Source of the DNA: Prevotellaceae bacterium UBA3627
Lineage (GTDB): Bacteria; Bacteroidota; Bacteroidia; Bacteroidales; Bacteroidaceae
Length of the DNA: 16,525 bases
NCBI GenBank assembly: GCA_002373375.1
Contig: DFLE01000042.1
Span: forward strand, 1-16,525
Direction: 5' to 3'
Under the pieces are notes generated by a model. That model was not told the DNA's origin. It made no database searches and saw only the letters and a list, made by a program, of their open reading frames with translations. This document shows positions 1-6,343 of this stretch, piece after piece. The position numbers were made by a program, and so were the translations under genes. Positions within the stretch are counted from its first letter, which is position 1. Each line of letters begins with the position of its first letter.

Positions 1-27
1 GTAATCTGTTTAATCTGTGGTCGTTTA

Positions 28-1221
28 TTACTTTATAGCCTGTGAATGTTTCAGATACGTGTCAAGGTCCTTGTCGCCGCGACCTGATACGGTAAGCACC
101 ACTACATCGTCCTTCTTGAACTGTGGAGCCACCTTAGGCAGCAGAGCCAGTGCGTGGGCAGACTCCAAAGCAGGGATGATGCCCTCCATGCGTGTCAGTT
201 CGAAGGCGGCTTTCAGCGCTTCGTCATCGTTTGCCGGAAGAACCTGTGCACGACCAGTCTCATAGAGGTTGCAGTGCATTGGACCAGTGCCAGGGTAGTC
301 AAGTCCGGCAGAAATAGAGTAAGGCTCGATTATCTGTCCGTCCTCTGTCTGCATCAGCTTAATCTTAGAGCCATGCAGTATGCCGGTGGTGCCTACCTGC
401 ATTGATGCTGCGGTTTTGTCAGTGTCAACACCCAGACCGCCAGCCTCACCGAGTATTATCTTCACGCGCTCGTCATCAAGGTAATGGTATATGGTGCCGG
501 CGGCATTAGAACCACCTCCTACGCATGCCATGAGATAATCTGGATAGTCGCGACCTATCTTCTCTTGTAACTGCCATTTTATCTCCTCTGATATCACGCT
601 CTGTAGTCTTGCCACCATGTCAGGGTAAGGATGTGGACCCACCGTAGAACCTATGATATAGAATGTGTCGGCAGGATGGCAGCACCAGTCGCGTATAGCC
701 TCGTTTGTACCGTCTTTCAGAGTCTTGTTGCCACTCTCCACCGGATGAACCGTAGCACCGAGCATCTTCATACGCTCCACGTTGACGTGCTGACGCTGTA
801 CGTCGAGTGCACCCATATACACAGTGCAAGGCATATTCATCAGGGCGCATGCCGTTGCCGTAGCCACACCATGCTGTCCGGCACCTGTTTCGGCTATGAT
901 GCGTGTCTTGCCCATCTTCTTTGCTATGAGAATCTGTCCCAAGGCATTGTTTATCTTGTGAGCACCGGTATGGTTAAGGTCCTCACGCTTGAGGTACAGC
1001 TGACAGCCATACTTCTCACTCATACGCTTGGCAAGGTACAGAGGAGAAGGGCGGCCTACATAGTCGCGCAGCAGTGCGTGATACTCCTTCTTGAATTCCT
1101 CGCTCTCAATGATTGGCAGGTAAGCCTTCTTCAGGTCTTCCACTGTCTTGTATAATATCTCTGGGATATAGGCACCGCCATAGTTGCCGTAGAATCCCTG
1201 TTCGTTTGCTGAATATTTCAT
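28..1221 (-). CDS. trpB: Tryptophan synthase beta subunit
   Basis: The product (397 aa, the usual family length) performs the last step of tryptophan synthesis in the cytoplasm: PLP-dependent condensation of indole with serine, in an alpha2-beta2 complex with TrpA. The PLP-binding Lys is K89 in the segment HTGAHKINN. The catalytic Glu lies in AETGAGQHG (E111), and the glycine-rich PLP-phosphate loop GGGSNAAG begins at residue 235. A conserved SGRGDKD segment is near the C-terminus. It is the last trp gene visible in the operon, 137 nt after trpA, and that spacer has its own inverted repeat. The ATG at 1221 gives the normal N-terminus. Nothing suggests truncation. TrpB of the ordinary TrpB1 type is the only reasonable reading. 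Confidence 0.98.
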   Translation of the reverse strand: MKYSANEQGFYGNYGGAYIPEILYKTVEDLKKAYLPIIESEEFKKEYHALLRDYVGRPSPLYLAKRMSEKYGCQLYLKREDLNHTGAHKINNALGQILIAKKMGKTRIIAETGAGQHGVATATACALMNMPCTVYMGALDVQRQHVNVERMKMLGATVHPVESGNKTLKDGTNEAIRDWCCHPADTFYIIGSTVGPHPYPDMVARLQSVISEEIKWQLQEKIGRDYPDYLMACVGGGSNAAGTIYHYLDDERVKIILGEAGGLGVDTDKTAASMQVGTTGILHGSKIKLMQTEDGQIIEPYSISAGLDYPGTGPMHCNLYETGRAQVLPANDDEALKAAFELTRMEGIIPALESAHALALLPKVAPQFKKDDVVVLTVSGRGDKDLDTYLKHSQAIK

Positions 1222-1358
1222 ATTATTTCGTTTTGTGATTTAGAAGTTAGGGAGTTAAGACATATGTGTAAGACTATCAAACATGCAAATGGTAATGTCT
1301 TAACTACTTATCTACATAACTACTTAACTACAGTTGTCTTAACACATCATATTCTTTT
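1222..1358 (-). repeat. trpA-trpB spacer with long inverted repeat
   Basis: The spacer holds an 11-bp perfect inverted repeat, 1253-1263 (agttaagacat) and 1295-1305 (atgtcttaact), with a 31-nt loop. Next to it are repeated TTAACTAC-like words between 1300 and 1330, and a second copy of GTCTTAAC at 1336-1343. No TAnnTTTG promoter box is visible. In mRNA this could fold just upstream of trpB. A role in RNA processing or in setting trpB level relative to trpA is only a guess. Confidence 0.6.
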
Positions 1359-2135
1359 TTATTTCTCCAAAGCCTCATACAGTTTGTCTATTGCTTTGTC
1401 TGCATCGCCACCAGCCTCTTCAAGCAGTTGTACGAACTTTGAGCCTATGATGGCACCGGCAGCATTCTGCTGTGAGGTCTCCAGTGTTTGCTTGTTGCTT
1501 ATGCCGAAACCAATCATGCGAGGATTGCGCAGGTTCATGCTGTTGATGCGATGGAAGTATTCCTGCTTCTGCTCGTCGAAAGACTTCTGCGCACCTGTTG
1601 TTGAGGCTGATGACACCATATATATAAAGCCGTCAGTGTTATCGTCAATGAAACGTATGCGCTCGTCGCTCGTCTCAGGTGTTATGAGCATGATGATACG
1701 TATGTCATATTTGTCAGCCAAAGGCTTCAGCTCCAGATAGTCAGCGAAAGGCAAGTCAGGTATTATGGCACCGCTCACGCCACATTCCACGCACATCTTG
1801 AAGAATTTCTCGAAACCATATTGCATGAACACGTTGAGATACCCCATCAGTATGAGAGGTATGTTTACCTCATCCTTAATGGCTTTCAGTTGTGAGAAGA
1901 GCAGACGCAGTGTCATGCCGTTCTTCAGTGCCTTTGTAGCCGCCTCCTGTATCACAGGGCCGTCAGCCATAGGGTCAGAGAATGGTACACCCACCTCTAT
2001 CATGTCGATACCGCGTCTCTCTAATGTCTTGATAACCTCGCCGGTGTTATCCAGTTTGGCGCTGCCTGCGCAAAAGTATAGTGACAGAAGTTTTCTGTCC
2101 TTGTTATCTGTAAATAGTTTGTTTATCTTGTTCAT
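1359..2135 (-). CDS. trpA: Tryptophan synthase alpha subunit
   Basis: The product (258 aa) cleaves indole-3-glycerol phosphate to indole and glyceraldehyde 3-phosphate and channels the indole to TrpB. It is a TIM barrel. The signature MIEVGVPFSDPMADGP holds the two catalytic acids, E47 and D58 (the counterparts of E49 and D60 in the enterobacterial enzyme). The phosphate-binding loops GFGIS and GAIIGSKFV lie in the C-terminal third. The start ATG at 2135 gives the common MNKINKLF N-terminus. The gene follows trpF after a repeat-filled spacer of 156 nt, so it probably depends on read-through from the promoter ahead of trpD; I see no promoter in the spacer. The sequence is complete and normal for the family. 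Confidence 0.98.
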   Translation of the reverse strand: MNKINKLFTDNKDRKLLSLYFCAGSAKLDNTGEVIKTLERRGIDMIEVGVPFSDPMADGPVIQEAATKALKNGMTLRLLFSQLKAIKDEVNIPLILMGYLNVFMQYGFEKFFKMCVECGVSGAIIPDLPFADYLELKPLADKYDIRIIMLITPETSDERIRFIDDNTDGFIYMVSSASTTGAQKSFDEQKQEYFHRINSMNLRNPRMIGFGISNKQTLETSQQNAAGAIIGSKFVQLLEEAGGDADKAIDKLYEALEK

Positions 2136-2154
2136 AGTAACTTCGTAAGTTATG

Positions 2155-2171
2155 GCGAGGCTTTGCCTCGC
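2155..2171 (-). repeat. Perfect 7-bp hairpin upstream of trpA
   Basis: GCGAGGC and GCCTCGC are separated by a 3-nt loop, 20 nt upstream of the trpA start codon and directly beside the heptamer array. No T-run follows it on the minus strand, so it does not look like an intrinsic terminator. It may be an mRNA stability or processing element. Confidence 0.6.
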
Positions 2172-2173
2172 AA

Positions 2174-2229
2174 GTTATGAGTTATGAGTTATGAGTTATG
2201 AGTTATGAGTTATGAGTTATGAGTTATGA
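2174..2229. repeat. Tandem heptamer array (GTTATGA, 8 copies)
   Basis: Eight exact head-to-tail copies of GTTATGA (TCATAAC on the coding strand) lie between trpF and trpA, followed by a degenerate ninth unit, gttaaag. The array is intergenic, so a change in copy number would alter spacer length and not a reading frame. Confidence 0.95.
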
Positions 2230-2249
2230 GTTAAAGAGACCCACCCCGT

Positions 2250-2310
2250 CCCTCCCTGTGAGGGAGGGGGAATGGAGTCGTGCATTATGAATTATGCATT
2301 ATGAATTATG
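2250..2310. repeat. GGGAGGG/CCCTCCC hairpin plus ATTATGCATT repeats at the trpF end
   Basis: CCCTCCCT, a 3-nt loop and AGGGAGGG form an 8-bp perfect hairpin at 2250-2268. From 2281 to 2312 there are alternating copies of gcattatgaatt / attatgcatt. These run into the trpF coding end: the last residues, IIHNA, and the stop codon at 2292-2294 are made of this repeat. It resembles the repeats that bound the trpC-trpF spacer. Confidence 0.75.
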
Positions 2311-2978
2311 CATTCAATAAATCTCTTCAGCTTCTCCACATTCTTTACTCCCGGCTCATCCTCAAACCTTGAGTTTAGGTCTATGCCTATGCACATGGGA
2401 TGATTGAATTGCTTCAGTCTGTCGGCATCCTCAGGACCTATGCCGCCTGAGAGCAGGAAGGGAATGTTGCCATCGTATTTATCGAGTACAGACCAGTCAA
2501 ACTGCTCGCCGCTGCCCCCCACGCATTTGCATTTTGTGTCAAACAGTAGCAGGTCTGCCACATTCTCATACTCACGCCATCGCTTTACGTCGTCAGCCTC
2601 CCTTATGCTCAGTGCCTTTATAATCTTGACATCGGGCAGAATGTCGGGAATCAGCGTGCGCTTCAGGTTCTCAATATATATAGGAGACTCATTGCCGTGC
2701 AGCTGTATATAGTCCAACCGGTAGTTGTATGCATGTGTGATAACAGTCTGTGGCATCTCGTCAACAAACACTCCCACACGCTTTACCTTCTTGGCATTCT
2801 TTGTCACCTTGCTGTTTGGCAGGTTAGGCACTATGCCGGCCTTTACCGTTACACTCTTAACGTAGCGTGGACTCTTAGGCCAGAATATGAACCCCATCAA
2901 GTCAATGCCGAGTTCCGTCACCTGTTGTATGTTCTCCGGCTCGCGCATGCCGCAAACCTTGATTAATTCATAGTTCAT
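2292..2978 (-). CDS. trpF: Phosphoribosylanthranilate isomerase
   Basis: The product (228 aa) performs the Amadori rearrangement of N-(5'-phosphoribosyl)anthranilate to CdRP, step three of tryptophan synthesis. The catalytic Cys is C9 in the N-terminal IKVCGM motif and the general acid is D147 in LLLFDTK. The phosphate-binding segment PFLLSGGIGPEDA (173-185) and GIDLNSRFE (198-206) complete the barrel signature. It is slightly longer than most TrpF proteins because of a Lys-rich stretch around residues 50-66 before RVGVFVD. The first residues (MNYELI) and the last (IIHNA) are encoded by repeat sequence that continues into the flanking spacers, so both ends may have been reshaped by the repeats. 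Catalytic regions are intact and the gene should be functional. Confidence 0.97.
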   Translation of the reverse strand: MNYELIKVCGMREPENIQQVTELGIDLMGFIFWPKSPRYVKSVTVKAGIVPNLPNSKVTKNAKKVKRVGVFVDEMPQTVITHAYNYRLDYIQLHGNESPIYIENLKRTLIPDILPDVKIIKALSIREADDVKRWREYENVADLLLFDTKCKCVGGSGEQFDWSVLDKYDGNIPFLLSGGIGPEDADRLKQFNHPMCIGIDLNSRFEDEPGVKNVEKLKRFIECIIHNA

Positions 2979-3148
2979 AATTCAAAATTCTAACCCCCTC
3001 CCTTAGTCCCTCCCCGTGGGGAGGGAAGATATATGGGGCAGTGTTTTATGTAGTTATGTCTGTTGTTATGTTCGTGGGATATAATCAGGAGGTGTTTCCC
3101 TAACTGTTCCTCTCCCTCGGGAGGGTTAGGGGTGAGGCATTATGAATT
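2974..3148. repeat. MITE-like element with imperfect terminal inverted repeats between trpC and trpF
   Basis: The left end is ttcataattc (2974) followed by ctaaccccctccc (2990-3002). The right end is gggagggttag (3119-3129) followed by attatgaatt (3139-3148), roughly its reverse complement. Next to the left end, TCCCTCCCC-GT-GGGGAGGGA (3007-3026) is a perfect 9-bp-arm hairpin. The element is about 175 bp with no coding capacity, as expected for a non-autonomous miniature element or a REP-type repeat. It overlaps the last codons of trpC and the first of trpF. I cannot identify a target-site duplication with certainty. Confidence 0.6.
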
Positions 3149-3917
3149 GCCTCAGCGCCTCACCCGGGTTCTCCGTCTTCATGAAACTCTCACCGATGAG
3201 GAAGCCACGGAAGCCTGCCTGTCGCAGTTCGTTGATGGTCTGCGGATTGCCTATGCCGCTTTCGCTTACCTTGCAGGCATCCTGTGGCAGCAGTTCTGCC
3301 AGTCGGAAACTGTTCTTTACGTCAGTGACGAAGGTACCAAGGTTACGGTTGTTGATGCCACACATATCGTTACCCAGTTCGGCATACTCCAACTCTGGTT
3401 CGCTGTGCATCTCAAGCAACACCTCCAGTCCGAGGTCATGTGCCATGCCGATGAGCGACTTGCAACGCTCCTTCGTCATGCAAGCGGCTATCAGCAGTGC
3501 GGCACTTGCTCCGCACAGTCGGGCTTGCAGCAGCTGATATTCATCTATCACGAAGTTCTTGTATAATATAGGTATGGTAACACCAGACTGTCTTGCCTTC
3601 ATGATGAACTCATCACACCCACCGAAGAAATACTCGTCTGTAAGTATAGACAGTGCTGCCGCACCGTTCTCCTGATATGACAGTGGTATGATGTCAGCCT
3701 TGCCTTCCTCCTTTATCCATCCTTTCGACGGAGACTTACGCTTAAACTCAGCTATTATCCCGTTGCTGCTCTCTGTCAGAGCCTTGCGCATTGACGGGCA
3801 TGGAGTGTCGAGCAGGGGCATTACCTCTTTTTCTATCTGGGAGTAGGACCTGCGTTGCTTAAACTCCTCAAGTTCCATGCGCTTGTGCGCTACTATCTGT
3901 TCAAGTATGTCAGCCAT
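3126..3917 (-). CDS. trpC: Indole-3-glycerol phosphate synthase
   Basis: The product (263 aa, usual for a monofunctional enzyme) closes the indole ring, converting CdRP to indole-3-glycerol phosphate with loss of CO2 and water. The motif IIAEFKRKSPSKG contains E57 and K59. The catalytic Lys is K120 in PILYKNFV. GINNRNLGTF (187-196), SESGIG (218-223) and GFLIGESFMK (238-247) match the family's active-site and phosphate-binding strands. It starts 2 nt after the trpD stop, so the two are translationally close. The last residues (IMPHP) are encoded by the right end of the repeat that fills the following spacer. TrpC and TrpF are separate proteins here, not fused as in enterobacteria. Confidence 0.98.
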   Translation of the reverse strand: MADILEQIVAHKRMELEEFKQRRSYSQIEKEVMPLLDTPCPSMRKALTESSNGIIAEFKRKSPSKGWIKEEGKADIIPLSYQENGAAALSILTDEYFFGGCDEFIMKARQSGVTIPILYKNFVIDEYQLLQARLCGASAALLIAACMTKERCKSLIGMAHDLGLEVLLEMHSEPELEYAELGNDMCGINNRNLGTFVTDVKNSFRLAELLPQDACKVSESGIGNPQTINELRQAGFRGFLIGESFMKTENPGEALRQFIMPHP

Positions 3918-3919
3918 AA

Positions 3920-4918
3920 TTAACTATTTATCTCTACATATTTCTTGAAACATGCCAGTGCCTTGCCGCTCTCAATAGATTCCTTGGCCATGGCGCAGCA
4001 CTCCTTGATGTCCTTCTTTCCGTCCTCTAATACCTGGATGGCAAAGGCAGCATTGGCTATCACCACATTCTTCTGAGCCTCTGTAGCCTTGTTGGCAAGC
4101 ACGTTGTCAAATATCTTCAATGCCTCCTCCTTTGTCTCGCCGCCATATAGCTCATGTGCCTTAGCCACAGGCAGACCGATGTCTGTAGGTGAGAAGATGC
4201 GTTCGTAGTTGTTTGTCGTAATCTTGAAGTTGCCTGTCAGTGAAATCTCGTCATAGCCGTCTATGGAGTTCTCCACGCCGAAGTTCAGTCCGAGCTTGTG
4301 ATATACGGCATTGTAAAGTCGCATCTGGTCAAGCGTTGCCACGCCCAGCAGTTGGCACTTAGGCTGCGATGGGTTGACAATAGGGCCGAGCAGGTTGAAT
4401 ATGGTAGGGAACGAGATGTTCTTACGTATCGGTGCCACGAACTTCATGGCGCGTGCAAACAACGGTGCGTGCAGGTATGTGAAGTTGCTCTCGTTGATGC
4501 TCTTGTTGAGTTGTGCGAGGTCATTGGTAAACTTCACTCCGTGCTCCTCTATTACGTTTGATGCTCCACTGACAGATGTAGCGGCATAGTTGCCGTGCTT
4601 GGCTACCTTATATCCAGCGCCAGCTACCACGAGGCATGAGCAGGTAGATATGTTAAACGTATTCTTCTGGTCGCCGCCTGTGCCTACTATGTCTATGTAC
4701 TTCTCCGCATCGAGTATGGCAGGTACACCCGTTGCCAATATACCGTCGCGGAAACCGAGCAACTCGTCCACTGCTATACCACGCATCTGCAGTCCGGTAA
4801 GCAGGGCAGCAATCTGCTCCTGTGGATATTTCTCCTGTGTTATGCCGATAAGGATGTCATACATCTCCTGTCGGGTGAGGGTCTCGCCCTCCAGCATTTT
4901 TGATAATAGAGCTTTCAT
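3920..4918 (-). CDS. trpD: Anthranilate phosphoribosyltransferase
   Basis: The product (332 aa, normal length) transfers phosphoribose from PRPP to anthranilate, the second step of tryptophan synthesis. The PRPP-binding loop is DIVGTGGDQKNTFNIST (around 76-92), and the anthranilate/PRPP segment KHGNYAATSVSG starts at K107. HAPLFARAMKFVAPIR and FNLLGPIVNPSQP are also characteristic. It is not fused to a glutamine amidotransferase domain. It is the first structural gene of this transcript: the upstream neighbour on this strand (DUF805) has its own terminator, and a leader with attenuator features lies between. Anthranilate synthase (trpE, trpG) does not precede it, so its substrate must come from genes outside the window. 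Confidence 0.98.
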   Translation of the reverse strand: MKALLSKMLEGETLTRQEMYDILIGITQEKYPQEQIAALLTGLQMRGIAVDELLGFRDGILATGVPAILDAEKYIDIVGTGGDQKNTFNISTCSCLVVAGAGYKVAKHGNYAATSVSGASNVIEEHGVKFTNDLAQLNKSINESNFTYLHAPLFARAMKFVAPIRKNISFPTIFNLLGPIVNPSQPKCQLLGVATLDQMRLYNAVYHKLGLNFGVENSIDGYDEISLTGNFKITTNNYERIFSPTDIGLPVAKAHELYGGETKEEALKIFDNVLANKATEAQKNVVIANAAFAIQVLEDGKKDIKECCAMAKESIESGKALACFKKYVEINS

Positions 4919-4953
4919 TATTGTGAGTATTGTATTGTTGTTATTGTCTTAAC

Positions 4954-4990
4954 GCAAAAGAGGTCTGTCGCGATGTGCAACAGACCTCTT
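4954..4990 (-). terminator. Putative trp attenuator terminator
   Basis: On the minus strand AAGAGGTCTGTTG, a 7-nt loop and CGACAGACCTCTT form a 13-bp stem with one G-U pair, followed by TT before GCG. The T-run is short, so intrinsic strength is uncertain. The hairpin lies between the leader peptide and trpD. Its 5' arm (AGGTC, plus 4983-4987) can pair with GACCT (plus 5026-5030) just after the leader stop codon, which would form the competing antiterminator. Confidence 0.75.
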
Positions 4991-5036
4991 CTTTATTATA
5001 GTTCTTTTATCTTACTATATATAATAGGTCAACGCC

Positions 5037-5093
5037 TCACGACTTTTTGAAATCCTGAGTGCGCCACCACCAATATGTGCTGAATAACTTCAT
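5037..5093 (-). CDS. trpL: trp operon leader peptide with three tandem Trp codons
   Basis: The reading frame encodes MKLFSTYWWWRTQDFKKS and stops at TGA. The three consecutive TGG codons are at plus 5064-5072. Three adjacent Trp codons in an 18-codon frame directly upstream of a tryptophan biosynthetic operon, right after a consensus promoter and before a terminator hairpin, is the classical layout of ribosome-stalling attenuation. Segment CGCaCTCA just after the Trp codons (plus 5056-5063) can pair with TGAGGCG at the stop codon (plus 5033-5039). That would sequester the region next to the antiterminator arm. When tryptophanyl-tRNA is scarce, a ribosome stalled on the Trp codons would cover the first segment, free the second, and allow read-through into trpD. 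The ATG lies only 8 nt after the -7 box. The assignment is by pattern; I know of no annotated homologue for it. Confidence 0.85.
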   Translation of the reverse strand: MKLFSTYWWWRTQDFKKS

Positions 5094-5101
5094 ACTGCGT
5101 G

Positions 5102-5133
5102 CAAAGTTACGAATAATAATTGTAACTTCCAAA
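5102..5133 (-). promoter_or_regulatory. trp operon promoter
   Basis: Reading the minus strand, a TTTG -33 box (plus 5130-5133), 20 nt, then TAACTTTG (plus 5102-5109) match the Bacteroidetes primary sigma factor consensus exactly. Transcription would start a few nucleotides before the leader ATG at 5093, so the leader mRNA has almost no 5' UTR. Confidence 0.88.
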
Positions 5134-5190
5134 TTTTTAAGTATTTTTTTTGTGTGTTTCTCTGTAATAGTTGTTTTTCCGTTCTATCAT

Positions 5191-5225
5191 GAAAAATGCC
5201 GGTACACCGCAAGCGGCATACCGGC
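5191..5225 (-). terminator. Intrinsic terminator of the DUF805 gene
   Basis: On the minus strand GCCGGTA-tg-CCGC / GCGG-tg-TACCGGC forms a long GC-rich stem (5198-5225), followed by ATTTTT (5192-5197). It starts 17 nt after the DUF805 stop codon and insulates that gene from the trp promoter. Confidence 0.9.
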
Positions 5226-5242
5226 ACATGGTTATGTATGTA

Positions 5243-5764
5243 TTATACATTAACTTCTTCGTATTTTGGAGACTCACCATATTGGTTGGCGTTCTGGTCA
5301 CTGTCTTTCACCTCCCATATCAACAGGATTATAGAACCAATGATTGGAATAATGGCGATAAGGAGAGACCATCCGCTCTTGCCAATGTCGTGCAGACGAC
5401 GTACTGCTACGCCCCATGCTGGAAGCAGTGTGAGCAGCCATACAACAAATAAGATAATGCACAGGATAGGCATCCATGTTTCGAATGTTGCATCTACAGC
5501 CTCTGCCTGAGCCTGCAATGCAGCCATCTTGTCGTTGTCAAACACTGCGTCATAAATTTGGCTCTCAAGTGCAGACCTCTGTGCTAATTTCCAACTAAGC
5601 AGCATCTGTAATGCAATAGAAGGGATACTCATCAGAATGCCGTAGCATAGGTTGAACCACCAGAACTCTGAGCGACGTGCGCGACCTTTGAAGGTGCAAT
5701 ACTTCTGGGTAAGACAAATCTTCACCGCTTCAACGGGTGACAACATTGGTTTTGCTGTTTTCAT
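5243..5764 (-). CDS. DUF805 family inner membrane protein
   Basis: This 173-aa protein carries the DUF805 signatures: FKGRARRSEFWWFNL near residue 25, VRRLHDIGKSGW around 120-131, and the C-terminal DxxxNQYGESP. Three hydrophobic segments are visible (about 38-57, 97-118 and 132-149), so it should sit in the cytoplasmic membrane. The stretch between the first two (about 60-95) is charged and Ala-rich and longer than in the short YhaH-type members. No biochemical function is established for the family to my knowledge. The gene stands alone: it has its own promoter at 5885-5916, a 5' UTR of about 115 nt, and a strong terminator. It is unrelated in function to the trp genes downstream as far as the sequence shows. 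Confidence 0.92.
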   Translation of the reverse strand: MKTAKPMLSPVEAVKICLTQKYCTFKGRARRSEFWWFNLCYGILMSIPSIALQMLLSWKLAQRSALESQIYDAVFDNDKMAALQAQAEAVDATFETWMPILCIILFVVWLLTLLPAWGVAVRRLHDIGKSGWSLLIAIIPIIGSIILLIWEVKDSDQNANQYGESPKYEEVNV

Positions 5765-5884
5765 AAGTGTTAATAGTTTTTTGTAAGTTAATAGTAAGTT
5801 TGTTGTAGTAGTTAAGTTTGTTGGTTTTATCTCTGCACTAATATAATCTTTGTATGTTTAGGTTGGTAACTAATGTAATCGGGA

Positions 5885-5916
5885 CAAATTTACAAATATT
5901 CTGTGATATAAACAAA
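5885..5916 (-). promoter_or_regulatory. Promoter of the DUF805 gene
   Basis: On the minus strand, TTTG (plus 5913-5916), 20 nt and TAAATTTG (plus 5885-5892) fit the -33/-7 consensus. The 5' UTR of about 115 nt begins with two near-identical 12-mers (plus 5869-5880 and 5837-5848, 11 of 12 matching) spaced by 32 bp, about three helical turns. They could be operator sites, but this is unproven. Confidence 0.85.
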
Positions 5917-6022
5917 TTTTCACGGAAAAAGTTTACAATTTCTTGCCTTTTTGATTGAATTTCAGTCTGAGAGTCATTCTTTTTCTTAAATTAATTCGAG
6001 TTTCGCAAGTGCTCAACTTGTT

Positions 6023-6137
6023 AGGTTATAAGGTAATAAGGTCGTAAGGTCATGAGGTGAAATGTGCTTAATTGTTGTGAATATTTGCCAAATATCACCT
6101 TAAAACCTTGAAGTGAAACGACCTCAAGACCTTAAAC
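6023..6137. repeat. Degenerate 8-bp AGGTnnTA repeats, imperfect inverted arrangement
   Basis: AGGTTATA, AGGTAATA, AGGTCGTA, AGGTCATG and AGGTGAAA follow each other at 6023-6062 with a period of 8. At 6095-6137 the complementary words (CACCTTAA, ACCTTGAA, ACCTCAAG, ACCTTAAA) appear. AAGGTCnTGAGGT occurs once in each orientation, so the block can fold into an imperfect hairpin. Confidence 0.65.
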
Positions 6138-6343
6138 CACAACGAATGAATGTGTATTTGTCATTTTGTCATATAATCCGTTATTTTCCTGTCATAATGA
6201 TTTCTTGTTGTCTTCGTATTTTGTGATTTCTGTCATCGTGCCTTGTTTTTGTGTAAAAAAGTGCGTTTTTTGAGTCTTTGTAAAAAGTGCTGATTGTCAG
6301 GTGGTTGCTGATAGGCGGTGATGATAGTTCCTTCTCTTTGTAC

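Noticed and set aside
1..27. Start of another gene or terminator left of trpB
   Set aside because: Only a short direct repeat (CAGATTAAACAGATTAC on the minus strand) is visible, too little to call.
631..1155. A 174-codon plus-strand open frame opposite trpB
   Set aside because: It is antisense to a gene with every catalytic motif intact, and its composition (His/Leu/Cys-rich) is that of a shadow frame.
3063..3566. A 167-codon plus-strand open frame over the trpC end and spacer
   Set aside because: It crosses the repeat element and is antisense to TrpC active-site regions; no promoter.
4954..5101. T-box or other riboswitch as controller of the trp leader
   Set aside because: The leader is only about 180 nt, lacks a T-box sequence or a recognisable ligand-binding core, and is fully explained by a leader peptide with alternative hairpins.
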